Source of the DNA: SAR202 cluster bacterium
GTDB taxonomy: Bacteria; Chloroflexota; Dehalococcoidia; Lucifugimonadales; JASMAO01
Length of the DNA: 6,329 nt
NCBI GenBank assembly: GCA_030754315.1
Contig: JASMAO010000129.1
Span: 1-6,329 of the forward strand
Direction of reading: 5' to 3'
The position numbers and the translations under genes are program-made. This document shows, one piece after another, positions 1 to 6,324 of this stretch (position 1 is its first letter; each line of letters starts with the position of its first letter). The notes beneath the pieces are model-generated. The model ran no database searches, had not been told where the DNA came from, and was given only the letters and a program-made list of their open reading frames with translations.

Positions 1-246
1 CAGAACCATCTTCATCGTCTTAGAAAAGCCACCCGCCTGAATCCTGTAGATATATAGACCCCCGCTTAACGGTCTCCCCAGATCGTCGGTGGCATCCCAG
101 ACGGCTCTGTGGTAGCCAGCGGTCAGGTCCTGATTGACAACAGTTCTTACCTGCCGACCCAGGACATCATAGATCACCAGATGAACCGTGGCGGCAAGTT
201 GTGGTTTACTTCCATCAGGCCATTTAATAATGATCGTTTTAACCTT
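1..246 (-). pseudogene. C-terminal T9SS sorting domain of a secreted protein, 5'-truncated remnant, continues off the left edge
   Basis: Reading the minus strand from 246 down to 1 gives an open frame of 82 codons. It contains VIYDVLGRQVRTVV, then AGYHRAVWDATDDLGRPLS, then SGGLYIYRIQAGGFSKTMKM. This is the classic Por-secretion-system (type IX) C-terminal sorting domain, which has an FlgD-Ig-like beta-sandwich. In the family it is the last 80 or so residues of large secreted or surface-attached proteins, and it directs their export across the outer membrane. The usual last few residues after MKMVL would lie beyond position 1. An in-frame TAA at 249-247 closes the frame directly upstream, and the frame has no ATG before the final Met codons. 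The usual NPFNP-type linker and the cargo domain are absent, and I could not find them in the other minus frames up to 588. It is therefore most likely a decayed or rearranged gene end. A sequencing frameshift is less likely because the upstream DNA shows no coding character. Domain identity is confident; pseudogene status is an inference. Confidence 0.75.
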
Positions 247-434
247 TTAACTGGAGCCGAGTGTTGAAGCACCATTTTGGCTCCAATAGCTCGATCCAAT
301 CTGAATTTACTGTTGGGAAATGCTTGATTATAAGGAACGCCCAGTGTAATATTTCGTTAATAAGATAAAAAGGGTGGTTTATATTGTATTGCACGTTTTT
401 AATGTGAGTGAGACATGAGCGAAACTTTAAAGAC

Positions 435-463
435 AAGACAACTGTTCGGGGTAAGATTATATT
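435..463 (+). promoter_or_regulatory. Candidate sigma-70-like promoter for the susC-susD-DUF1028 operon
   Basis: A -35-like AAGACA (435-440; 4 of 6 to TTGACA) is followed by a 17-base spacer and a -10-like TATATT (458-463). Transcription would start near 470, leaving an untranslated leader of about 120 bases before the ATG at 589. The match is moderate and the region is AT-rich, so chance matches are expected. It is the best spaced pair I found upstream of the operon. The -10 hexamer directly abuts one arm of the inverted repeat at 448-457. Confidence 0.3.
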
Positions 464-524
464 GCTTGCTTTACCTTCCTGATGCATCCCCATTTCATAA
501 GCGTCACACAAGGGATCTTACCCC
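448..524. repeat. Perfect 10-bp inverted repeat, widely spaced
   Basis: GGGGTAAGAT at 448-457 is matched by its exact reverse complement ATCTTACCCC at 515-524. The arms are 57 bases apart, with arm centres 67 bp apart. The left arm fills the spacer end of the candidate promoter and touches its -10 box; the right arm lies 64 bases before the receptor start codon. It could be a paired operator for a dimeric regulator that loops DNA. If transcription starts further upstream, it could instead form a long-range RNA stem. In a 340-base region a 10-bp match can also arise by chance at the level of several per cent. Confidence 0.4.
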
Positions 525-588
525 AACGCATTTGCTACACACACATAACCACACACTAATCCAAGATCAGCGTTACTAAGGAGAAGCC

Positions 589-3500
589 ATGAAATCCATC
601 CACCAACTGTCTTTTTGGGCTGTGACTTTAGCCGTCGGCCTCTCAGCTCAAGAACCGAGTATTCGTGGGAAGGTGGTTGATGCCACAAGTGGAAATCCCC
701 TGATCGGAGCAAATATTACTCTTCAAGGAACAGAGTATGGTGCTGCCTCGGATGATCAAGGAAACTACTCCATCTTCAATGTCTCCGAGGGTACCTATAC
801 CATAAGGGCTGACATGATCGGCTACAAGCGTACCGAGAAGATCGTGGATGTTGCGCTTGGTGTTACCACGGAGATCGACTTCGAGATGTCACAAGCTGCT
901 GTGGCGCTCGATGCGGTTGTGGTGACAGGCACAGCGGGAGGGCAGTTGGCACGATCGCTGGGAAACACCGTTGGCAAATTCAGAGCCCGAAACATCGCAG
1001 AACTAGCGCCAGCACATACCTTCGAGTCTCTGCTGAGTGGTGCGCTACCTGGCGTGAATGTAGATGTGGGCGGTGGTGAGATCGGGACCGGAGCCAACAT
1101 CCGGATTAGAGGTGCCAGTTCCATATCGCTCAATTCCCAACCTCTCATCTATGTGGATGGGGTTCGGGTCAATGGCTCTAACGCTGACAGGGGTGGTGGA
1201 TACACCGGTCTCGGCGTGGATAACCGTGTTCCACCGTCTCGCCTGAACGACATCAACCCTGAGGATATCGAGTCTGTGGAGGTGATAAAAGGCCCGGCCG
1301 CGGCCACACTATACGGCACCGAAGCTTCAAACGGTGTGATCAACATTATTACAAGAAAGGGTTTCCGGGGCGCACCACGCTTCAACGTAAGAATCGGACG
1401 TGGTGCCAACTGGATTCCTGATCCTGAAGAGTTTTTTCCTGAAACATACTACAGATGTGTGGGGACCTCCGGAGACTGCACACCCGGGGAGGTCGTGCCC
1501 TTCAATGTTCTCCGCGAGGATCGCGAACGCAACGGCAACACGTGGTTTCAGACAGGGCAACCTCAGAATTACGGCGCAAACGTCAGCGGCGGTACTGAAT
1601 ACTTCAGCTACTACTACTCCCTTGACTGGCAGCGGGATGAGGGAATTGTTTCCTATAACTGGAAAAACCAGCTCAACGGACGAGCGAACCTGAATTGGAC
1701 CCCCAATGAGAACCTGGATGTAGAGTTCGGAATTGGTACAGTCCGTTCGACTCTCCGGTCGGCCTCTGCGAATCAATCAGTGACGACTGCAATTCTCTGG
1801 TCCTGCCCGGCCCCAGGATGTGAAGAAGGTTCCGGGCTCCCCAGTGCAGTGGATGGAGCCTACAGAGGCTATATTGGCTACCTCCCGGAAGTGATCGCAG
1901 ACGATGTAGAGGGTAGGCAAGGAGTGACGCGGACCATGTATAGCCTGAACGCGACTCACCGTCCTACCAACTGGTTTACACAACGTCTAACTTGGGGAGC
2001 TGACTGGACGGAGACAAACACTACTGAACTGTACAGACCCATCGATGGGCCAGGACATTTCACGCCGATGGGCCGCAAGAGCGCCCAGCGGCAGACGACC
2101 CAGTACCTCACTACTGACTATTCAGCTACGGCCACTCTAGAGCCATTTGCTGGATTAAGACTTGCTACTTCTAGTGGAGTACAGTACTACCAGAAGCTAA
2201 TGGACTGGATCTACGCAACCGGTTCTATCTTTCCCGTGGCCGCTCTGGAGACTGTGAATGCTGGGGCGCAGAAGGATGCCGACGAAGGTTTTGTGGAAAA
2301 CAAAACGGTCGGCGCCTATATCCAAGAGCAGGTGTCGCTCAGGGAGCGAATCTTCTTAACCGCTGCATTAAGAGGTGACGATAATTCAGCTTTTGGAAAG
2401 AATTTTGACTTCGTTCTATATCCAAAGTTCAGCACAAGCTGGGTGGTTGCTGACGAGTCGGCGCCAATGGCAGCCACTTGGGTAAACAGGCTCAAGCTGA
2501 GGGCAGCTTGGGGGCAGGCAGGTCAACAGCCCGATGTTTTTGCGGCCCTGAGAACGTATGAACCTGCGGTGGGTCCCGATGCCGTGGCCACACTCACACC
2601 ACAGAACATCGGTAATGCTGATCTAAAGCCCGAAGTGGGTGAAGAGCTGGAAGTTGGCTTTGATGGGAGTTTTCTCAACGATCGTATTGAAGTTCAGTTC
2701 ACTTATTATGATCAGAAACGTAAAGATGCCCTCATAAGTGTTCCTGTAAAACCAAGCGTTGGTTTCCCCGGATTTCAATGGCGCAACCTCGGTGAAGTCG
2801 CAAATTCGGGTATCGAACTCGGTGTGAATGGTGACGTCCGCAGAGGCGCGAATTGGGGGTTGTCACTCGGTCTCTCATTCTCAGCCAACGATAACGAGTT
2901 AGTAGATTTGGGAGGTCTGCCCCCTCAAATTCTCCAGAGCATGAACTACACTACCGGTTGGGCGCACCAGTTGTACGTCCAAGGATTTCCATTAGGGGCA
3001 ATCTTCCTGAAAAAAGTGGTCTCAGCTGACATCCAAGGAACGGGTGCTGATGCGGTCGCCACAAACGTTATGTGTGAGGGTGGAGAGCTTGTAGCTGGAA
3101 CCACTGACCTCTCTAGGGGTGGTGGAGCAACAGTGCCATGTGACGAAGCACCCCATATCTTTAGAGGCGCACCCATCCCAACTAAGGAAACGTCCTTAAC
3201 AGGAAACCTTACGCTATTCAAGAATCTTCAGCTTTTTGCACAGGTGGATTACATGGGCGGCCACACTATGATCAATGGAACCGCTGCCGGCGCCCACCTG
3301 TTTTTCCGAAATACGCGGGAGATTCTCGAACGGGACGATCCAATCTTACTAGGTTACGAGTCGTTGGGCAGAGACGGCATCAATCAAGGAGGACTTATAG
3401 ATGCCAGCTTTATAAGACTACGTCGTATCTCAGCTACCTACACTGTACCCTCTACCCTGTCCGCTAGGTTCGGTGCTGATCGCATTACCATCAGCCTTTC

Positions 3501-3681
3501 CGGCCACAACCTCTGGACAATCTGGCAGGCGACCAAGGAGGTGTTTGGGTATCCCGTACTTGATCCAGAGCAGAGAATCACGCAAGGGACATCGACCGAT
3601 CCAGGTGGCCTCAGTGCATATGTTCAGGAGGCATGGACTACGATTAAGCGATTTCAGACGACTATCAGGGTCTCCTTTTGA
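589..3681 (+). CDS. SusC/RagA-family TonB-dependent outer-membrane receptor
   Basis: This 1030-residue protein is the outer-membrane channel of a SusCD-type importer, which takes up surface-captured ligand using TonB-ExbBD energy. The signal peptide spans residues 1-20, with likely cleavage at LSA|QEP. A carboxypeptidase-regulatory-like domain follows at about 25-100 (IRGKVVDATSGNPLIGANI ... GNYSIFNVSEGTYTI). Next is a TonB-box-like segment, LDAVVVTGTAGG (107-118), then the plug at about 125-260. The plug carries IRIRGASSIS, PLIYVDGVRVNG and the SusC signature IESVEVIKGPAAATLYG-TEASNGVINIITRKG. The rest is a beta-barrel ending in FQTTIRVSF, with the terminal Phe expected for BAM insertion. 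Length fits the family. Six cysteines fall in three local pairs (290/297, 406/411, 829/851), probably disulfides in surface loops. The start is supported by AAGGAGA at 578-584, five bases before the ATG. It is the first gene of a three-gene operon. The substrate cannot be predicted from the sequence. Confidence 0.96.
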   Translation: MKSIHQLSFWAVTLAVGLSAQEPSIRGKVVDATSGNPLIGANITLQGTEYGAASDDQGNYSIFNVSEGTYTIRADMIGYKRTEKIVDVALGVTTEIDFEMSQAAVALDAVVVTGTAGGQLARSLGNTVGKFRARNIAELAPAHTFESLLSGALPGVNVDVGGGEIGTGANIRIRGASSISLNSQPLIYVDGVRVNGSNADRGGGYTGLGVDNRVPPSRLNDINPEDIESVEVIKGPAAATLYGTEASNGVINIITRKGFRGAPRFNVRIGRGANWIPDPEEFFPETYYRCVGTSGDCTPGEVVPFNVLREDRERNGNTWFQTGQPQNYGANVSGGTEYFSYYYSLDWQRDEGIVSYNWKNQLNGRANLNWTPNENLDVEFGIGTVRSTLRSASANQSVTTAILWSCPAPGCEEGSGLPSAVDGAYRGYIGYLPEVIADDVEGRQGVTRTMYSLNATHRPTNWFTQRLTWGADWTETNTTELYRPIDGPGHFTPMGRKSAQRQTTQYLTTDYSATATLEPFAGLRLATSSGVQYYQKLMDWIYATGSIFPVAALETVNAGAQKDADEGFVENKTVGAYIQEQVSLRERIFLTAALRGDDNSAFGKNFDFVLYPKFSTSWVVADESAPMAATWVNRLKLRAAWGQAGQQPDVFAALRTYEPAVGPDAVATLTPQNIGNADLKPEVGEELEVGFDGSFLNDRIEVQFTYYDQKRKDALISVPVKPSVGFPGFQWRNLGEVANSGIELGVNGDVRRGANWGLSLGLSFSANDNELVDLGGLPPQILQSMNYTTGWAHQLYVQGFPLGAIFLKKVVSADIQGTGADAVATNVMCEGGELVAGTTDLSRGGGATVPCDEAPHIFRGAPIPTKETSLTGNLTLFKNLQLFAQVDYMGGHTMINGTAAGAHLFFRNTREILERDDPILLGYESLGRDGINQGGLIDASFIRLRRISATYTVPSTLSARFGADRITISLSGHNLWTIWQATKEVFGYPVLDPEQRITQGTSTDPGGLSAYVQEAWTTIKRFQTTIRVSF

Positions 3682-3709
3682 AAACACGTAGATTTAGGAG
3701 GAAAACGTT

Positions 3710-5056
3710 ATGAGTACACTTCTCAAGAGATCATTTAGCCAATTGTCCGTGTTCAATAGAACAGCCATTCTCACACTTACAATACTCGCGTTGCTGTTCA
3801 CGAGCTGTGACACTGAGAAACTGTTGGAGGTAGATATTCCCGGCCGTGTATCGGATGACGCACTGAACGATCCCAAGCTGGCTGAAACACTGATGCTATC
3901 CGTTATCGCTGATGTTGAATGCGCTTGGAATAATTATGTGGCAGGAGCGGCACATCACTCCGATGAATACATGCAAACCTCCGGAAACTCAACCATGAAG
4001 CGATGGGGGCTTCGGGATATTCCACCGACATTCGACAACTACGCCCAAGCAAGTTGCGGAAGCTGGGGATACGGTTTGTTCACACCATTTCACACCGCAC
4101 GGTTCCAGGCCGAAAATAACTACGGGTTGATTTCTAGCTTTTCCGATGCAGATGTAACAGACAAAACTGCCTTTCTCGCAAAAATTAGAGCGTACGGAGC
4201 GTGGACTCTCATCGCTTTCAGCGAAGGTTTTTGCGGAACACCCCTGGATGGTGAAGACAAAATCTTAACTCCTACCGAACTGGCGGCTCTAGCTGAACAG
4301 AAGTTTACTGAGGCAATACAGCTTGCGGATCAGTCGGGACTGGATGATATCAAGAATATGGCGCTGGTGGGCCGGGCACGGGCCCAACTCACTCAGGAAA
4401 AATATGCCGGAACCATCGCTGATGCTGAACTGGTACCGGAAGGCTTCCTCTTCTTAGCTACGCGTGATGCCACCCCATCTTCACGACAGAATAGTCATTA
4501 CAGATCGGTCAACGGTAAGGAGGTTGATGCCGCCTCTCAAAAACATGCGACCATAGCTCCACACTATAGAGGATTAGAGTGGAAGGATGTCCCCGACCCA
4601 CGAGTAAATGCTTACTGGGACAACACTCTCGGTTTCGATTTCAGTACCCCGCATTGGCGGCATGACAAAGTCAATTCCTATGACACTCCTATCATGATGG
4701 CCTCTTGGAGGGAGGCCCAGATGTTTATTGCCGAAGCAGCGACTATGACGGGCGATCTTGATCGAGCCATCGCCATCCTGAACGATTTCCACACGCGGGC
4801 GGCAATCCCTGAGGTCAGCTCCGAAGATCTTCCCACCCAAAGCGATGTAATTAAGCATGTGATTGAGGAACGGCGAAGGGAGTTTTTTGTTGAGGGCGGG
4901 CACCGCTTACGGGATCATCTTCGTTGGCGAGGTACAGAGTTTAAGATTCCGTTCTTGGGTGAGGAAGATTCTATCCATCCAAATGGGGTCGATCAGTATG
5001 GTCAAGCTTATGAGGACTATACCTGCTTCCCTGTCCCGACAATTGAAGGTAACTAA
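3710..5056 (+). CDS. SusD/RagB-family nutrient-binding outer-membrane lipoprotein
   Basis: This 448-residue protein is the likely surface lid of the SusC-like channel encoded 28 bases upstream. An N-terminal stretch of about 17 residues precedes a hydrophobic core (AILTLTILALLF) and a loose lipobox, LFTSC, placing the lipidated Cys at 33. The mature start CDTEKLLEVDIPG is typical of SusD proteins, with acidic residues soon after the Cys. Helical TPR-like repeats follow; clear ones are AFLAKIRAYGAWTLIAFSEG (about 154-173) and WREAQMFIAEAATMTGDLDR (about 333-352). The C-terminal signature VIEERRREFFVEGGHRLRDH (384-403) is diagnostic of SusD/RagB. The end, YTCFPVPTIEGN, matches the usual closing C-x-P-x-P segment, so the protein looks complete, if slightly short for the family. 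A strong AGGAGG at 3696-3701, eight bases before the ATG, fixes the start. No adjacent glycoside hydrolase, lyase or peptidase indicates the ligand. Confidence 0.94.
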   Translation: MSTLLKRSFSQLSVFNRTAILTLTILALLFTSCDTEKLLEVDIPGRVSDDALNDPKLAETLMLSVIADVECAWNNYVAGAAHHSDEYMQTSGNSTMKRWGLRDIPPTFDNYAQASCGSWGYGLFTPFHTARFQAENNYGLISSFSDADVTDKTAFLAKIRAYGAWTLIAFSEGFCGTPLDGEDKILTPTELAALAEQKFTEAIQLADQSGLDDIKNMALVGRARAQLTQEKYAGTIADAELVPEGFLFLATRDATPSSRQNSHYRSVNGKEVDAASQKHATIAPHYRGLEWKDVPDPRVNAYWDNTLGFDFSTPHWRHDKVNSYDTPIMMASWREAQMFIAEAATMTGDLDRAIAILNDFHTRAAIPEVSSEDLPTQSDVIKHVIEERRREFFVEGGHRLRDHLRWRGTEFKIPFLGEEDSIHPNGVDQYGQAYEDYTCFPVPTIEGN

Positions 5057-5064
5057 AAAACGCT

Positions 5065-5940
5065 ATGTGGACCTCCCGTTTTCATCCAACACATCACGGG
5101 CACAGAATCCGTTTTTTCGCCGCCTTATTGCTATTAGTAGTTACGCCAACATTTGTTTCGGCCACTTGGTCAGTCAATGCTGTTGATCTTCGCACAGAAC
5201 GTATTGTAATCGCCTCGGCTACGTGCGTATCCCAAGCCCGGCTGGAAGGTTATTTCGGCGCTAAGGGTTTGATGGATATTCAAGCTATTGTGGTCCCTGG
5301 CGTTGCCGTCGCCGCCGCTCAGGCAAACGTAGATCAGACGCGTGAAAATCAAAGGTTGATCTACCGTGAACTCAAGAAGAGAGCACACCCTGCCAGAATC
5401 CTGACTCTCCTTCAGAAAGATCCTATGATCGAGGAACGTCAATTTGGTATTGTTGACCTTCAGGGACGCTTTGTTGGGTTTTCCGGAAGGGATAATGGTC
5501 AGGCTTCACTTTCGGTTCAAGGGCACGTACCGAACACTCAAATCTATTTTTCGATTCAGGGAAACATCCTTTCCTCAAACGAAGTGATTCATGATGCTGT
5601 AGATGCCTTCCTAGGAACCAAAGGTAGCCTGACCGATAGAGTAATGGCAGCAATGGAGGCTGCAGACAAAGCGGGAGGTGACAGCCGTTGCAACTGTGAG
5701 ACAGAGCCCATTCCAAATGCGGCGTGCGATGGCAAAACATCGCACGTTGCCTATTTGTTAGCAGCCGATCCGGATGATCGAGAGGGAGAGTCCTTTAACG
5801 ATGGCAAGTATGCTCTCTACATAAATGTTACAGATGAGAACATTCGTAGCTCTGAGAATGCAAATCCTGTCATCACGCTTAGGCAGCGCTACAACGACCT
5901 GCCTAGAGCGCGTAGATCAGACCCTGATAAAAGAGGCTAA
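5065..5940 (+). CDS. Secreted DUF1028 family protein (putative Ntn-hydrolase-like)
   Basis: This 291-residue protein matches DUF1028. The domain opens with TWSVNAVDLRTERIVIASAT (34-53). It continues with GVAVAAAQANVD (79-90), RQFGIVDLQGRFVGFSG (125-141), the hallmark FSIQGNIL (162-169) and AADKAGGDSRC (199-209), and closes with PVITLRQRYND (268-278). DUF1028 has an Ntn-hydrolase-like fold; the reaction is not established. Unlike the usual cytoplasmic-looking members, it has a signal peptide: basic HGHRIR, hydrophobic FFAALLLLVV, then VSA|TWS. Cleavage would expose Thr34. A segment with C209, C211 and C221 suggests disulfides or a metal site. The gene starts 8 bases after the susD-like stop, has no good Shine-Dalgarno at normal distance (GAAGG at 5045-5049 is 15 bases away) and is probably translated by coupling. 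The context suggests a periplasmic or cell-surface role in processing or sensing what SusCD imports; this is inference. The basic tail (residues 281-291) looks variable. Confidence 0.88.
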   Translation: MWTSRFHPTHHGHRIRFFAALLLLVVTPTFVSATWSVNAVDLRTERIVIASATCVSQARLEGYFGAKGLMDIQAIVVPGVAVAAAQANVDQTRENQRLIYRELKKRAHPARILTLLQKDPMIEERQFGIVDLQGRFVGFSGRDNGQASLSVQGHVPNTQIYFSIQGNILSSNEVIHDAVDAFLGTKGSLTDRVMAAMEAADKAGGDSRCNCETEPIPNAACDGKTSHVAYLLAADPDDREGESFNDGKYALYINVTDENIRSSENANPVITLRQRYNDLPRARRSDPDKRG

Positions 5941-6046
5941 ATATTACACCAATCATAAGATTGAAACAGCCCAAGGAAGTATCACTGGGGTGAGGTGAGT
6001 CTCCCGCTCCAACTGTTAGTTCCGCACCGGCCGCCCCCGACCCAAT
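5941..6046. other. Spacer between the operon end and the convergent truncated gene
   Basis: The operon and the minus-strand fragment converge here. I looked for a Rho-independent terminator on both strands and found only weak pairing (CCCA at about 5970 with TGGG at about 5986) and no following T run. The half nearest the truncated gene (about 5995-6046) is GC-rich, including accggccgcccccgaccc. On the minus strand it gives no continuation of the CsgG-like protein in any frame. Confidence 0.5.
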
Positions 6047-6307
6047 TCACTCAACAGCACATTCCTCTGAGGTACACCCGGTCTGCTGGAAACCCTGTTC
6101 CTGGAGTACTTCCTCCATCATACCACGCTCAACCAGACGCATAGCACCTACATCGCCTACTGCTGTACGGAAACGATTGGTCAGGGAAGTGGCTTCCAGC
6201 TGGCTGATGCCGCTGGCGTCAAAGTCGATAACTGCTACTGTCTGACGGAAGTCCTGGGCTGAAGCCAAGCTAAAGAGTAGGAGCAGTAAGGCGAGGGGCT
6301 TTTTCAT
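6047..6307 (-). pseudogene. N-terminal fragment of a CsgG/LpoB-like secreted protein, prematurely terminated
   Basis: The 86-residue product begins with a clear signal peptide, MKKPLALLLLLFSLASA|QDF (cleavage after residue 17). The alpha/beta start of a CsgG/LpoB/TolB-N-like domain follows: VAVIDFDASGIS (24-35), LTNRFRTAVGDVGAMRLVER (42-61), then MMEEVLQEQGFQQTGCTSEECAVE to the end. In this family the TGC-x(4)-CAVE segment is normally followed by a VGQLLGV-like strand and roughly another 80 or more residues, so the protein ends in mid-domain at a TGA (6049-6047). Reading past the stop gives ATT GGG and then unrelated sequence. The other two minus frames also show no family continuation, so this looks like a truncation or junction and not a single frameshift. 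The family is periplasmic or outer-membrane associated, with members in curli export and penicillin-binding-protein activation; the role here is unknown. The short product could still be made. Confidence 0.72.
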
Positions 6308-6318
6308 TTTTCCAAAAA

Positions 6319-6324
6319 ATTATA
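6319..6324 (-). promoter_or_regulatory. Possible -10 element for the truncated CsgG-like gene
   Basis: On the minus strand a consensus TATAAT (6324-6319) lies 11 bases before the ATG at 6307-6305. If it is used, the transcript would begin only a few bases before the start codon, giving a nearly leaderless mRNA; the only Shine-Dalgarno-like bases are a weak GGAA directly before the ATG. A -35 element would fall outside the window, so it cannot be checked. The AT-rich context makes a chance match possible. Confidence 0.25.

Larger units (their letters stand above)
247..588. other. Non-coding leader region upstream of the susC-like gene
   Basis: These 342 bases hold no gene that I can support. 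The stretch from about 250 to 480 is visibly AT-richer than the flanking coding DNA. A minus-strand open frame at 239-511 (90 codons) crosses it, but its translation has no recognisable motif or signal sequence and it lies in a different frame from the sorting-domain remnant. What it does hold is a candidate sigma-70-like promoter (435-463), a pair of inverted 10-bp arms (448-457 and 515-524), an A/C-rich run at about 536-556 (cacacataaccacacac) and the ribosome binding site of the receptor gene at 578-584. I saw no match to the Bacteroidota TAnnTTTG element close upstream of the gene. Confidence 0.6.

Noticed and set aside
239..511. Minus-strand 90-codon open frame in the leader region
   Set aside because: Its translation shows no motif, signal peptide or domain character, it lies in AT-rich non-coding DNA, and it is in a different frame from the sorting-domain remnant that it slightly overlaps.
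536..556. A/C-rich cacacataaccacacac run as a tandem repeat or CRISPR-like element
   Set aside because: It is short and irregular, with no repeat-spacer pattern; it is best seen as a low-complexity leader.
1327..1776. Minus-strand 149-codon open frame inside the receptor gene, with several similar ones (822-1148, 1149-1409, 2946-3221, 3430-3687)
   Set aside because: All are opposite to a strongly supported SusC coding frame and have low-complexity, motif-free translations.
4863..5186. Plus-strand 107-codon frame spanning the susD-DUF1028 junction
   Set aside because: It overlaps the conserved SusD C-terminal signature and the DUF1028 signal peptide in another frame and has no recognisable content of its own.
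5170..5740. Two minus-strand open frames (5170-5442 and 5423-5740) antisense to the DUF1028 gene
   Set aside because: The plus-strand frame carries the family motifs throughout; the antisense translations resemble nothing and have no start context.
5967..5992. Possible terminator hairpin after the operon
   Set aside because: Only about four base pairs can form (CCCA with TGGG) and no T run follows, so it does not qualify as a Rho-independent terminator.
6038..6060. Recoding of the TGA in the CsgG-like gene (selenocysteine or alternative code)
   Set aside because: The sequence after the stop leaves the family after two codons, there is no visible SECIS-like hairpin, and the other genes here end normally, one with TGA and two with TAA.
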